In this document: piece after piece, positions 10,653 through 19,338 of the stretch
Position numbering within the stretch: the stretch's first letter is position 1
How the letters are laid out: every line of letters begins with the position of its first letter
Assembly (NCBI RefSeq): GCF_000407485.1
Contig: NZ_ASWD01000001.1
Location: 1,054,001 to 1,118,000, forward strand
Direction: 5' to 3'
From: Enterococcus pallens ATCC BAA-351
GTDB taxonomy: Bacteria > Bacillota > Bacilli > Lactobacillales > Enterococcaceae
Length of the DNA stretch: 64,000 bases
Notes under the pieces: model-generated
Database searches by the model: none
The model's input: only the letters and a program-made list of their open reading frames with translations
Told to the model about the DNA's origin: nothing
Program-made: the position numbers and the translations under genes

Positions 10653-12137
10653 ATGAATCAACATAAGTCAATACCGTTTACTGTAAGAGATTTTACCAAC
10701 ATTTACCAAGGGGGATACTTTTTAAATGATGATCTGCCCATTGATTTTCAAATTTACCGGATTGCCGACCGCAGTCACTTGCTATCAAAAGATTATCAAG
10801 GTGTTTTAGTGACTAGTTATGCTTTTTCCTTGGATACGATTGATCGTGTAACCGATTATTGCCAGGCAATTGTAACAAGAGAGCCTATTCTTGAATATAA
10901 AGATACCATTCCGCAATTCATAGTAGAGAATACTCGAGTGTTCTTATATAACTTAGCAAAATATATACGTGAGCAATACACTCATCCTGTAATTGGAGTG
11001 ACTGGATCAGCAGGAAAATCGACCACTTCTAAAATGATTTGGCGATTGCTCAAAGATGAAACTACGGATGCATTAGTCAATTTAGGTAATCATAATAATC
11101 GAGCGAGTGTTTCATTTTATACCGCTAATATTGTAAGAAATCCTGATTATACTGTTCTGGAACTTGCTGGAGATAGTTTGTTACCCCACCTTCCTAATGG
11201 CAATTTAGCAGAACTGGCGCAATTAGATATTGGCGTTATTACATCAATCGGTGGTGCTCATTTATCTAAATATAAAGATGACCTAAATGTAGCAGAAATA
11301 AAATCAGGGTTAATTGACGGAATGAAGCCGGGTGGATTACTAGTAGTAAATCATGATATTCCACAAGATCAAATGGCTGTCTTTATTCGAAAAGCAGCAC
11401 CGAAAAACATCAAAATTGTCACTTATAGTATGCGTGAAAAAAATACAGAGGCCTACTTGATTGAAAAAAGTTGGGATGGTGAGTTTTCCACCGTAAAAGC
11501 AAATGTTCAGGGGAAAACCGTAGAGTATCGATTACCTGGGGGATCAGAAGGAACGATACAAAATTCATTAGGAGTTCTTTTAGTTTTAGATTATTTGGGA
11601 GCGAAGCTAGATCAAGAACAGCTGAAGAAATTTGAGGAAATCAAAACGTTGCCTAGGGTATTAACACGTAAGGAATTTGATTTAGGCACGAAAGAACATA
11701 TTACGCTCATCGATGATACACACAACTCATCAGTTCCGTCGATGTTAAATGCACTTAGCTACTTTAAGCTATTGGCAACTTCTGGTGTGTACAAAGGAAC
11801 GAAGCTGTTAATCCTTGCGAAAATTGCTGATTTAGGACCAAAAAGTCAGGAGATTCATTATCAATTTGTTGAGCCTATTGCGGAGACGCAACCAGATTAT
11901 GCGTTACTCTATGGACCTCAAATGAAGGAAATTATGAAGGAATTGAGAAAGAGGAAAATCTTAGCTTACCATTATACGGATCTAAATGAATTAGTAGAAG
12001 AAGCCTTGGAATTAATGACAGACCAATCTGTAACAGTAATTAAAGGATCAACTTGGGAGTCTGACTTTGAAGAAATCAGCTGGAGACTACCAAGAAAAAT
12101 TATTGAGCAAGGTGGGAAATTGGTGCAAGGAGGTTAA
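10653..12137 (+). CDS. Mur-ligase family protein (MurF-like), A
   Basis: A 494-aa ATP-dependent amide ligase of the Mur superfamily. The P-loop GVTGSAGKST lies at residues 115-124, followed by NLGNHNN and the C-terminal motif LIDDTHNSSVPSMLNAL, which matches the DxYNANP region of MurF. Mur ligases join amino acids or dipeptides to a nucleotide-sugar or peptide carboxylate. The first 100 residues (TIPQFIVEN) are shared with the B paralogue (49747), which carries an additional D,D-peptidase-like domain that this one lacks. The housekeeping MurF is expected elsewhere, so this copy probably serves a surface polymer (inference). Confidence 0.82.
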   Translation: MNQHKSIPFTVRDFTNIYQGGYFLNDDLPIDFQIYRIADRSHLLSKDYQGVLVTSYAFSLDTIDRVTDYCQAIVTREPILEYKDTIPQFIVENTRVFLYNLAKYIREQYTHPVIGVTGSAGKSTTSKMIWRLLKDETTDALVNLGNHNNRASVSFYTANIVRNPDYTVLELAGDSLLPHLPNGNLAELAQLDIGVITSIGGAHLSKYKDDLNVAEIKSGLIDGMKPGGLLVVNHDIPQDQMAVFIRKAAPKNIKIVTYSMREKNTEAYLIEKSWDGEFSTVKANVQGKTVEYRLPGGSEGTIQNSLGVLLVLDYLGAKLDQEQLKKFEEIKTLPRVLTRKEFDLGTKEHITLIDDTHNSSVPSMLNALSYFKLLATSGVYKGTKLLILAKIADLGPKSQEIHYQFVEPIAETQPDYALLYGPQMKEIMKELRKRKILAYHYTDLNELVEEALELMTDQSVTVIKGSTWESDFEEISWRLPRKIIEQGGKLVQGG

Positions 12138-12139
12138 GA

Positions 12140-12877
12140 ATGAAGATTGTCATTACAATGGCTGGAAAAGGCAGTCGTTTCGTTAAACAAGGATATCAAC
12201 AACCTAAGCATGAAATTATAGCTGGAAAGCATAGTTTGTTTGCTTGGGCGATGCATTCTTTAGAAAACTTTTTTGATGAAGAATTCATTTTTCTAGTGAG
12301 AAAAGATGCATTTAGTGCTCATCGTTTAAAACAAGAATTAAGTCTGCTAGGGATTAACAAGTATTCCATTATAGAATTGACGTCTTTGACTAGAGGACAA
12401 GCTGATACAGTGTTGCAGGCAGAGCACCTGATAACTGATGAGGAAGGACTAGTCATTTACAACATTGATACCACTGTTCAGCCTCGTTACTTAACAAAAG
12501 AAATGGTTCTTCAAGGCGATGGTACAGTGCCTGTTTTTCAAGCACAGGGGAATCATTGGTCTTTTGCTAAATTGAACAGGCAAAATAAAATTATTGAGCT
12601 GGCAGAGAAGCAACCAATATCTGAGTGGGGATCGGTAGGGTTTTATTATTTCCGCTATTGGAAAGACTATAAAACTGCTTTTCACATAATGAAAGAGGAG
12701 ATAGCCAGGCAATACGGGGAGATTTACATTGCACCACTTTATAATTACTTGATCCAGCAAGGAAAAATAATCAACCCTGTGTTTTTACCGAAAAATGGCT
12801 ATGCCTCGCTAGGTACACCGGAGGAATTAACAGAATTTATCCAACGGAAGATCAATAGATTTGAAGGAGATTGGTAG
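12140..12877 (+). CDS. Sugar-type nucleotidyltransferase (GlmU/LicC-like fold), A
   Basis: A 245-aa NTP transferase. The N-terminal signature MAGKGSRFVKQGYQQPKHE is the GxGxRF...PK nucleotide-binding loop. YNIDTTVQP provides the metal-binding Asp. It activates a phosphorylated sugar or alcohol to an NDP/CMP derivative. The start lies 2 bp after the Mur ligase stop with AGGAGG upstream, and its stop abuts the next ATG, so it belongs to a tightly packed operon. The B counterpart starts at 45345. Confidence 0.85.
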   Translation: MKIVITMAGKGSRFVKQGYQQPKHEIIAGKHSLFAWAMHSLENFFDEEFIFLVRKDAFSAHRLKQELSLLGINKYSIIELTSLTRGQADTVLQAEHLITDEEGLVIYNIDTTVQPRYLTKEMVLQGDGTVPVFQAQGNHWSFAKLNRQNKIIELAEKQPISEWGSVGFYYFRYWKDYKTAFHIMKEEIARQYGEIYIAPLYNYLIQQGKIINPVFLPKNGYASLGTPEELTEFIQRKINRFEGDW

Positions 12878-14728
12878 ATGGCAGATAAGAAAAAAGTACA
12901 GAAGCAGAAGAATATCTGGGCAGTCGTCTGTGGAGCAATTCGGGACGAGTTGGAATTACGTTTAACTGTAGATGAATTATTACGTTTACGCTCAGAAGGC
13001 ACACTTAAAGGGATCTTGATTAGTACCTGGCTGGGAGATTTTGATCATTTTCCTGAGCTAAGGAAAGAAATGGAAGCAGCCAATGTAGAAATTATTGAAC
13101 AGCGATCGCTGGAAAGCCGACTAACGCTTGAGAAAACGAACTCGATTAATTACTTGCGGCAGGCAATGCAGTTTCAGATTGCTCTAGACAAGCTGCCGGA
13201 GGATTGTTTTGTATTGAAGGCTCGAACAGACCGCAGTTTGAATCATTTGAAGCTGATCGAACCGTATTTAACGAAACGTCCAGGAAAGATTGAAAATAAA
13301 AAGGAGCTGCGAAAGTATCGAAAGGTCTTGCCTAAGATATTTGACTATCCAATCACCATTTTCAATGCGAAGACCCACCGAATTCTTCATTTTAGTGATT
13401 TTATCTTTTATGGTCATAAAAAGGATGTACAGAAACTCGTGCAGTTCGATCTGGCTGAGCTGTATTTGGATCGGGATTTAGTGGCGAATACCCAATGGTT
13501 TGTTTATCCTTTCTTGCGGAATTTCCCAGTGATTCGAGATTATTTCCGGTTGATTAATTTCCGGCCATTGATTATGGAGATGAAGGAGTATTTGACAGAA
13601 CATGAAGACGCGACACCGATTCCGCATTTCTTTTATCGGGTATATGCCACCTATTTAATGATCTTAGACAATTATTTTGATCTAGTGGATTTAACACCAA
13701 AAGAATTGGCAGACCAAACCTATCATTTCTTTGATCTGTTTGGCAATGCCAAAGAAAAAGGACTGTCATTCACACGTTTGGGGAGCGCCCTGCTTAATAA
13801 TGAAGTAGTGAAGCGGTTCTTGGATAGTAATCGCTTGGGGACAACGGCTTCCGATCTGCGTTTTTCAGAAGTTTTGTTGGATGACCAGCTGATGCGCCGT
13901 GCCAGTGTGGAAGAGTTCGAAGAAATGAAAGCTTTCCGTGATGAAACGGGCTGGATCAAAAACAAAAACTGGTTGCGGGTACCTAATTGGCGAGCAGCGC
14001 CCTTGGAACAGCCAACAGAATATCAAGAGCAGCTGTTGTCTTATCAATTTGAAGAGCTGTCCAAAGAAGAAAGTGCCGCCCTACTGGAAGAATTGAAGTC
14101 GGCAGATGCGATTGACCGCTATTTGTATCACTTCTGGCTAAACAGTCCAGAATTAGGGGCAGCTTCGGCAGAAGAAATGATTTTACCTTTTGCGCGCACT
14201 CAAAATCAAGATGGGGTGTTACTGGTGTCACGATTGTTGCGCTTAGGCAAAATCACAAAAGCGGAGAATGATTCCAGTATTCGGCATCTAATCAAGGTAG
14301 TTTCTAATATTCAGACGCAGCGGCGAACCGCCAATATCAAGACCTATCAACTGATGTTGAACCTGTTTCTGGCAGATCGTGAGGAGAAGGACTTTGACGA
14401 GATTTATGTAAGTCCGCAGGGGCAGCGAATTTTACGGCACTATTTGACCAGTGGCGAGTATGACCATGTGCAACAAAACAACTTCGCCAAACAGGAACTG
14501 GCCAACTATTTCTACGAACGATCTGACTACTATGCTGGTATTGGTAAAGGCGTGTTGTCGCTGCGGTTAGAAGAAATGGGGGCCGAGATTGCCCTAAGTG
14601 CCGAATCCATTGAGCGTATCCGGCAACGTTATGAACGGGATCATAACAAACGCAATTTGAAGCTGGCAGAACGAGCGTTAAGTTTCTTTAAGACAGAAAA
14701 TAAACCAAATGAAGGAGAGTCACTATGA
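12878..14728 (+). CDS. WavE-like putative glycosyltransferase-family protein, A
   Basis: A 616-aa soluble protein. The first 200 residues match the general pattern of WavE/LPS-type proteins: WAVVCGAIRDELELRL, an ISTW strand (48-51), NSINYLRQ, and KARTDRS (114-120), where the Asp could bind a nucleotide-sugar metal. The C-terminal 350 residues are helical and unrecognised, with possible TPR-like character. It is the central conserved gene of both cassettes (B copy 47863). It ends with a 4-bp ATGA overlap into the ATP-grasp gene. Family assignment comes from motif pattern only. Confidence 0.6.
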   Translation: MADKKKVQKQKNIWAVVCGAIRDELELRLTVDELLRLRSEGTLKGILISTWLGDFDHFPELRKEMEAANVEIIEQRSLESRLTLEKTNSINYLRQAMQFQIALDKLPEDCFVLKARTDRSLNHLKLIEPYLTKRPGKIENKKELRKYRKVLPKIFDYPITIFNAKTHRILHFSDFIFYGHKKDVQKLVQFDLAELYLDRDLVANTQWFVYPFLRNFPVIRDYFRLINFRPLIMEMKEYLTEHEDATPIPHFFYRVYATYLMILDNYFDLVDLTPKELADQTYHFFDLFGNAKEKGLSFTRLGSALLNNEVVKRFLDSNRLGTTASDLRFSEVLLDDQLMRRASVEEFEEMKAFRDETGWIKNKNWLRVPNWRAAPLEQPTEYQEQLLSYQFEELSKEESAALLEELKSADAIDRYLYHFWLNSPELGAASAEEMILPFARTQNQDGVLLVSRLLRLGKITKAENDSSIRHLIKVVSNIQTQRRTANIKTYQLMLNLFLADREEKDFDEIYVSPQGQRILRHYLTSGEYDHVQQNNFAKQELANYFYERSDYYAGIGKGVLSLRLEEMGAEIALSAESIERIRQRYERDHNKRNLKLAERALSFFKTENKPNEGESL

Positions 14729-15759
14729 AAGTAGCGATGATGCGAACCTATAAAAGTCCAGGGAGATTGGGGCGGATAACTAGTCTAGTGTGCAATCACT
14801 ACGGCTTAGACTTTTTCTTTTTCAACCCAGAGGATGTCAATTTCAAAACCAAGACTATTAACGGTCTGTTTTATATCAATGGACGCTGGCGCCGTCAGGA
14901 AACCGGGTTTCCTTTGGCAGTCGACAATGAGGTTACGCACGATCAAGCCTTTATGCAGGCCTTAGACAAAGAGTGTTACCTGACGTGCCATCTCATCGGC
15001 TCTAAGCATGAAGTTTTCGAGCGATTAAGAAAAGCAGGTGGCTTTGAGGAGGTTCTGATTCCTTATATATCGGTGAAGTCTGCTAAAAGTATTTATGATT
15101 TTATGGAAGAACACGGACATACCTTGTTAAAACCAATTGTTAGTAATCAGGGTCGCAACATTTATACGGTTGAATTTGAAAAGAAAGGCATCATGGTTCA
15201 TACCGACACAACCAGTGAATTCATGACGAAAACAGAATTCAATGATTTTTATAAAAAGATTTTGAAGCCACGGGTGTATATCGCTCAGCCTTTTATTCAA
15301 TCAAAAAATAGTCAGGGCAACCCGATTGATGTTCGGATGCATGTTCGCAAAAACATTAATGGAGATTGGCGCAATGCGGCGATTTATCCACGAATTGGTA
15401 TTGGCAAAGGGATTACGTCTAACATCAGCCAAGGTGGTGGCGTCAGCCCGCTGAACTCTTTCTTGGCAGCTAAGTATGGTGATAAATGGGAGGAAGTAAG
15501 GGATCGCCTATTTGAAGTCAGCAGCTGGTTCCCTAAGAAATTTGAAGAATTGTACGACTACGATTTCGATGCTTTTGGGATTGATTTTGGTTTAGATGAA
15601 AATGGCAAGCTGTGGTTGTTTGAGGTGAATACGTCACCTGGAGTGAAATACTTTGTGGCAGAGGATGCCGAATTACGGGCCCAGTATCTGAAGCATTGCG
15701 CAGAAAAATATGGGGTCAATAAAGAGCCGTATGTAAAGGCTGAATTCAAATTGCATTGA
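14725..15759 (+). CDS. YheC/YheD-type ATP-grasp ligase, A
   Basis: A 344-aa ATP-grasp protein resembling the YheC/D family. Features are INGLFYINGRWRRQ near the N-terminus, LLKPIVSNQGRNIYTV (ATP-binding Lys), the DVRMHVRKN strand, and the metal/ATP residues in FGIDFGLDENGKLWLFEVNTSPG (Glu300, Asn302). These enzymes make carboxylate-amine bonds through an acyl-phosphate. In this operon it may extend a peptide on a surface polymer. Cassette B has a Ddl-type ATP-grasp protein (53464) in the corresponding functional slot. It is the last gene of the packed run; about 420 bp without a gene follow. Confidence 0.8.
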   Translation: MKVAMMRTYKSPGRLGRITSLVCNHYGLDFFFFNPEDVNFKTKTINGLFYINGRWRRQETGFPLAVDNEVTHDQAFMQALDKECYLTCHLIGSKHEVFERLRKAGGFEEVLIPYISVKSAKSIYDFMEEHGHTLLKPIVSNQGRNIYTVEFEKKGIMVHTDTTSEFMTKTEFNDFYKKILKPRVYIAQPFIQSKNSQGNPIDVRMHVRKNINGDWRNAAIYPRIGIGKGITSNISQGGGVSPLNSFLAAKYGDKWEEVRDRLFEVSSWFPKKFEELYDYDFDAFGIDFGLDENGKLWLFEVNTSPGVKYFVAEDAELRAQYLKHCAEKYGVNKEPYVKAEFKLH

Positions 15760-16090
15760 TTTGTTAAAAACTAGTGATGATTAAGCTTTGGGCTAAGATA
15801 GGTTCATGATTTTTTCGATTATCAAGTCTTAAATGAGGAATTAGTAAAGTTGAATGGTTGTGTTTATATTTTTCATTTATTAGTCACTCAGTTCAATACG
15901 AAGAAAATAATTTTTTAATTTGTTCTTATTGTTCGTGGTCACCTCACAATGTCCAATAGTTATCGTGATATACTTCTGTACTTACACAATCAATCGAATA
16001 GATAAGTTACCAGCTACTATAAGAGCTTTCATATACAGATTAATGTTTTTTGAGCTTTAGGTGTAAAATTGGATAATTAATATATAAAAG
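15760..16090. other. Gene-free AT-rich spacer
   Basis: No reading frame with a ribosome site and no clear hairpin was found. The stretch separates the ATP-grasp gene from the conserved promoter of the zinc peptidase. Confidence 0.6.
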
Positions 16091-16101
16091 ATGTCCATTT
16101 T

Positions 16102-16135
16102 TTGGCACAAACAGGAACGTAAGTTTGTTTATAAT
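16102..16135 (+). promoter_or_regulatory. Promoter with SOS (LexA/DinR)-type box, zinc peptidase A
   Basis: The block TTGGCAC ... GAACGTAAGTTTG ... TATAAT (-10 at 16130-16135) is shared with the paralogous gene at 55909. The box GAAC-N4-GTTT at 16115-16126 differs by one base from the Gram-positive LexA consensus GAAC-N4-GTTC and sits just upstream of the -10, as in SOS promoters. The TTGGCA element lies 22 bp from the -10, too far for a normal -35. Confidence 0.65.
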
Positions 16136-16142
16136 GATCGTA

Positions 16143-16158
16143 ATAAGTGATCACTTAT
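16143..16158. promoter_or_regulatory. Palindromic operator ATAAGTG-N2-CACTTAT
   Basis: A perfect 16-bp palindrome just downstream of the -10. It recurs with longer arms at 17586-17605 before the next gene, and as TAGATG-N2-CATCTA at 55873-55886. It is likely a repressor site; the cognate regulator is unknown, with the cassette's winged-helix proteins as candidates. Confidence 0.6.
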
Positions 16159-16183
16159 AATAAAACTATGAGGAGATTTAAAA

Positions 16184-17494
16184 ATGAAAAGAAGAAAGCA
16201 TTATTTGTGTTTGTTAGCTCTGGGACTTATCTTTTTGTTCTTTGGAGGTACTAAAGCTGAGGCTGCAGAACGATCAGTTGTGATAGACAGATTTTTGACT
16301 ATGATTTATTCGGAAAATAAGGAAGAAGCTATACCTATTAGAAATGCACAGTTAAAGATTCTTTACTATGATGCTCAAGGAAAAAGGCATGTTTTGCGTG
16401 ATGATTTAGTTTCAGATGATAATGGAGAAGTCAAGAATGTAACTGTCAATGTTCCAGACGACATTATTCGTGTTTATTTTGAATATGTTTTAAGCCGACC
16501 AGAAGTAGGAAAAATTGTTAATTCTAAAGGAATAACCTATCGTCCAATAACAGGATTCGTGATACCTGACAACCGTACAATAGATGCCACTTTGGTTCGT
16601 TTTCTTCTTAATTCAAGTGTGGAAAATGGTAGAGAACATAATTATCAAGCGATAAAGATATGGAACAGATACTACGATATGGTAAATGAAACAAAAGATA
16701 GTGTTCAAATTGCTTTAGATGCATTTCCACAACTGAAACCAACCTTCAACTATTCATTCGATCCGATTCCAGTTTTGTACGAGCATAACTATAAAAAAAC
16801 GAGTGGTCCCGCATTTACAAGCAGCGCTACTAGCTTTGGGGAAATCAAGAAAGATCAACCTTTTATAAGTATTCCTCATATTGACGCCATGAACACTTAT
16901 ACAAGGATTCAGCAAGATGAATTTTTTGATATTAATTTATCTCACGAGTGGGGTCATTGGACGATGCGCCAGGCAATAGGTCGATTGGTGGGAGGCGCAT
17001 ATAATGGACATACTGGTTTCAATGAAAATGAAGCATTAAGTTATAAAGAAGGATGGTCAGTCTTTCAAGCTAACCGGTACACATATGGGTATGATTGGAA
17101 TTGGCATCTTGACAATTCGATCCAACGGGCACTCGGGAAGTACGAATTTTGCTATGGACGATCAACAAATTGGACAGTGAACAGCATTTTTCGGGATATT
17201 TATGATAGAGAGTCACCGAGAGAACCAGAGGACCAGTATGATCTTGCGAGAGCCTGGATGCCTAATGTAGGAAGTTTAGATCCTGAGTACAGACAAAAAT
17301 TATCCACTGGTTTAATCTTCATTGTAATGGTGAATAGTAAAGCAAAAACGTTAGCAGAATATATTGCATATATGGAAGCGAATGATTTCATAAAAGATAA
17401 GCCAGCTTTTGAAGAAATGCTAAATCTCAATGGATTGGACTCAAAAGGTAGGTTTACGTTGGATGCCGAGAATAAAGCTATTGTTTACAAATAG
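16184..17494 (+). CDS. Secreted zinc metallopeptidase (HEXXH, gluzincin-like), A
   Basis: A 436-aa protein with a signal peptide (MKRRK, a hydrophobic core, then AEA-AE near residue 28). A beta-rich N-terminal domain (about 30-150) is followed by a helical catalytic domain. Motif HEWGH is at 254-258, and Glu289 in YKEGWS is a plausible third zinc ligand, giving a gluzincin-like layout. It lacks a sorting signal, so it is probably released or held non-covalently. The C-terminal motif KGRFTLDAEN recurs in the small protein at 19159. The B paralogue (55909) is about 65-70 percent identical by eye. The substrate may be the SD proteins or peptide cross-links (inference). Expression is likely SOS-responsive. 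Confidence 0.8.
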   Translation: MKRRKHYLCLLALGLIFLFFGGTKAEAAERSVVIDRFLTMIYSENKEEAIPIRNAQLKILYYDAQGKRHVLRDDLVSDDNGEVKNVTVNVPDDIIRVYFEYVLSRPEVGKIVNSKGITYRPITGFVIPDNRTIDATLVRFLLNSSVENGREHNYQAIKIWNRYYDMVNETKDSVQIALDAFPQLKPTFNYSFDPIPVLYEHNYKKTSGPAFTSSATSFGEIKKDQPFISIPHIDAMNTYTRIQQDEFFDINLSHEWGHWTMRQAIGRLVGGAYNGHTGFNENEALSYKEGWSVFQANRYTYGYDWNWHLDNSIQRALGKYEFCYGRSTNWTVNSIFRDIYDRESPREPEDQYDLARAWMPNVGSLDPEYRQKLSTGLIFIVMVNSKAKTLAEYIAYMEANDFIKDKPAFEEMLNLNGLDSKGRFTLDAENKAIVYK

Positions 17495-17585
17495 AAAGTG
17501 GGATGTCAGTAGGCAAACAAGTAATTAAATCGTGGTCTATTGTTTTGATCTGTAAATAGAACTGAATTTCTTCATATATTTCTTC

Positions 17586-17605
17586 TTATAAGTGTTCACT
17601 TATAA
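17586..17605. promoter_or_regulatory. Palindromic operator TTATAAGTG-N2-CACTTATAA
   Basis: Nine-base perfect arms around TT, 23 bp before the start of the permuted D,D-peptidase-like gene. It is the same motif as at 16143, implying co-regulation with the zinc peptidase. Confidence 0.6.
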
Positions 17606-17627
17606 ATACAAATTGAGGAGAGACAAT

Positions 17628-19082
17628 ATGAACAATCAGTTGAGAGCATCAAAAAATAATGAAAAACTAAATTTTGAAAAACCAAAAGAACAAATTAGTC
17701 TATATTTCTTGAGAAATTGTATAGAAAATGCGTGGTTTGAGAATGACTTGGATAAATGGGAAGTGAATTCTGGACAAGTTGCAATTGAATCATTTTGCCA
17801 AAAAAATTACTTGACTGTTGATTCAATAGTTTCCTCTCAAGTCAAGCAGCGAATCCATTTGAAAAAAGGTCATACTTATTATCTATCCTTTATGGTAAAT
17901 GTTACTCGTTATGTTCGAGGTGCTTTTGGGGTTAAGGTATATGGTAACCTGGATGCTGGTACGAGCGTGCTGGTGGGTAAAATGGAAACTACGAACGGAT
18001 TTGAACGAGTATCTAGTATTTTCAAAGCAAATGAAGATTCTAACACCTTTATATATGTGGGTAGTATTGATTCGGCAAATGGAGCGAGCCAATTGGGTCA
18101 ATTAACATTAATTGATTTATCAGATTTTTTTGGAATCAACAATGACCTATCGACTGTTGATGTTGAATCTCTGTTGTTCAAAAGTAACGCTACAGGTAAC
18201 TTCATAAGCTTGACCTCGGATCAGCAACTCGGTTATCCACTATTGAGTGATGAGAGTTGCATTCAACAGTTTATTGATGCAATGAATGAGAAATCTAGAT
18301 TGCTAAGCATGACCAAAACAATATTCAAAAATTCTCACGGCTTAGTAGCAGACGGACAGGTTTCAACTTCGCGAGACATGCTTTTACTCGCTTTGCAGGC
18401 TGCAGGAACAGAGAATCTGTTAAAGGTTTGGGGAGCCAAAAATTATACAGTATCGATTGAAGGGCCTCACGCCAGAGAATTAAAGCTCCGTTCTTTAGTA
18501 GCCAGTCCATTAATTGAAGAAGAGTACACATTTTTAGGCGGAAAAACAGGAACAGTGAATGCCAAGAAGACGAATGTGCTGCTTCTGTTAGCAGATAAAG
18601 CATCCAATCTATTTCTCACCACTGTTATGGGTGCTACTTCAAACGAAAATCGATTCATTGATGCAAGAAAACTGGTAAAAATTGCTCAAAAGCGATTGTC
18701 TAATCCAAGTTATCAACCAGACGAAAAATTATCTGCGGTTTCAGGCAGTGTACTAGCTATAACTGGTCATCCGTTATTTTGGGCAAATGCTTTACCGCCA
18801 TCGCTTTATGAGATAAATGAAAATGAGCAGTTAGCACCAGTTTCCCTGAACAAAGTCATGACTGCCTTGTTGTTGTTGGAACATGTGGTTAATTTACATG
18901 AGACATTTACTTTTAAGGAGTCAGATATTACTCGAGGCAGTGGTCCTCAAATGTATGCAGGAGATACCATTAGTTTTCTCGATGCTTTGTATTTGATGTT
19001 GTTGCCAAGTTCGAATAGTACCGCAACGGCAGTTGGTCGAGTTGTAGGAAGACGGATGATTGCAGTGCGAGGGATTCATTAA
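17628..19082 (+). CDS. Circularly permuted D,D-peptidase/PBP-like protein with N-terminal jelly-roll domain, A
   Basis: A 484-aa protein. Residues 1-190 form a beta-rich carbohydrate-binding-like module. Next comes a PBP/D-Ala-D-Ala carboxypeptidase fold in unusual order. The segment normally after SxN (KTIFKNSHGL, STSRDMLLLAL) and the KTG box (GGKTGT, Lys306) come first. The SxxK box (SLNK, 406-409) and SxN (461-463) lie near the C-terminus. Canonical enzymes run SxxK, SxN, KTG. All three boxes are present, so it may be active. No signal peptide is seen, which is odd for such an enzyme. ATG 17628 follows GAGGAG. The B paralogue (51953) has the same permutation. Confidence 0.78.
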   Translation: MNNQLRASKNNEKLNFEKPKEQISLYFLRNCIENAWFENDLDKWEVNSGQVAIESFCQKNYLTVDSIVSSQVKQRIHLKKGHTYYLSFMVNVTRYVRGAFGVKVYGNLDAGTSVLVGKMETTNGFERVSSIFKANEDSNTFIYVGSIDSANGASQLGQLTLIDLSDFFGINNDLSTVDVESLLFKSNATGNFISLTSDQQLGYPLLSDESCIQQFIDAMNEKSRLLSMTKTIFKNSHGLVADGQVSTSRDMLLLALQAAGTENLLKVWGAKNYTVSIEGPHARELKLRSLVASPLIEEEYTFLGGKTGTVNAKKTNVLLLLADKASNLFLTTVMGATSNENRFIDARKLVKIAQKRLSNPSYQPDEKLSAVSGSVLAITGHPLFWANALPPSLYEINENEQLAPVSLNKVMTALLLLEHVVNLHETFTFKESDITRGSGPQMYAGDTISFLDALYLMLLPSSNSTATAVGRVVGRRMIAVRGIH

Positions 19083-19158
19083 TCAGGCACGAAATCACGT
19101 TCCTGCAATGCTGTCTTTTTGGAGTGTTCCACGTATTCAGAGTTACAAGGAGGGCAAA

Positions 19159-19338
19159 ATGAAATATGTACTCACCAAATCTGACAAAGAAAAGTTCGCA
19201 AAACTGCTTGAAATTAATGTGTTATCAAGAAAAGGTGCATTTACGTTAGATAATGAAGGAAATCCTCTGACTGAGCCGCCTCAGTCGGTTGATCCATTAT
19301 CTAATGTTGATGAGGATTGGGATGAGTGTGTAGATTAA
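19159..19338 (+). CDS. Small protein (59 aa) homologous to C-terminal tail of the zinc peptidases
   Basis: ATG 19159 follows a good AAGGAGG site. The product contains DKEKFAKLLEINVLSRKG and then AFTLDNEGNPL. This aligns with the last 35 residues of the peptidases at 16184 and 55909 (DGEAFNQIMQLNGF...KGRFTLDGEGNPI), followed by an acidic tail. It could be a detached peptidase tail kept as an independent interaction module, or a decayed remnant whose start is fortuitous. The function is unknown. Confidence 0.5.
   Translation: MKYVLTKSDKEKFAKLLEINVLSRKGAFTLDNEGNPLTEPPQSVDPLSNVDEDWDECVD

Noticed and set aside
17520-17585. SOS box upstream of the permuted D,D-peptidase (GAACTGAATTTC)
   Set aside because: The right half site is poor and no -10 lies next to it; only the downstream palindrome is convincing.
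19000-19160. Frameshift truncating the A copy of the permuted D,D-peptidase
   Set aside because: It ends only a few residues before the B copy, and no other frame restores the B C-terminus.
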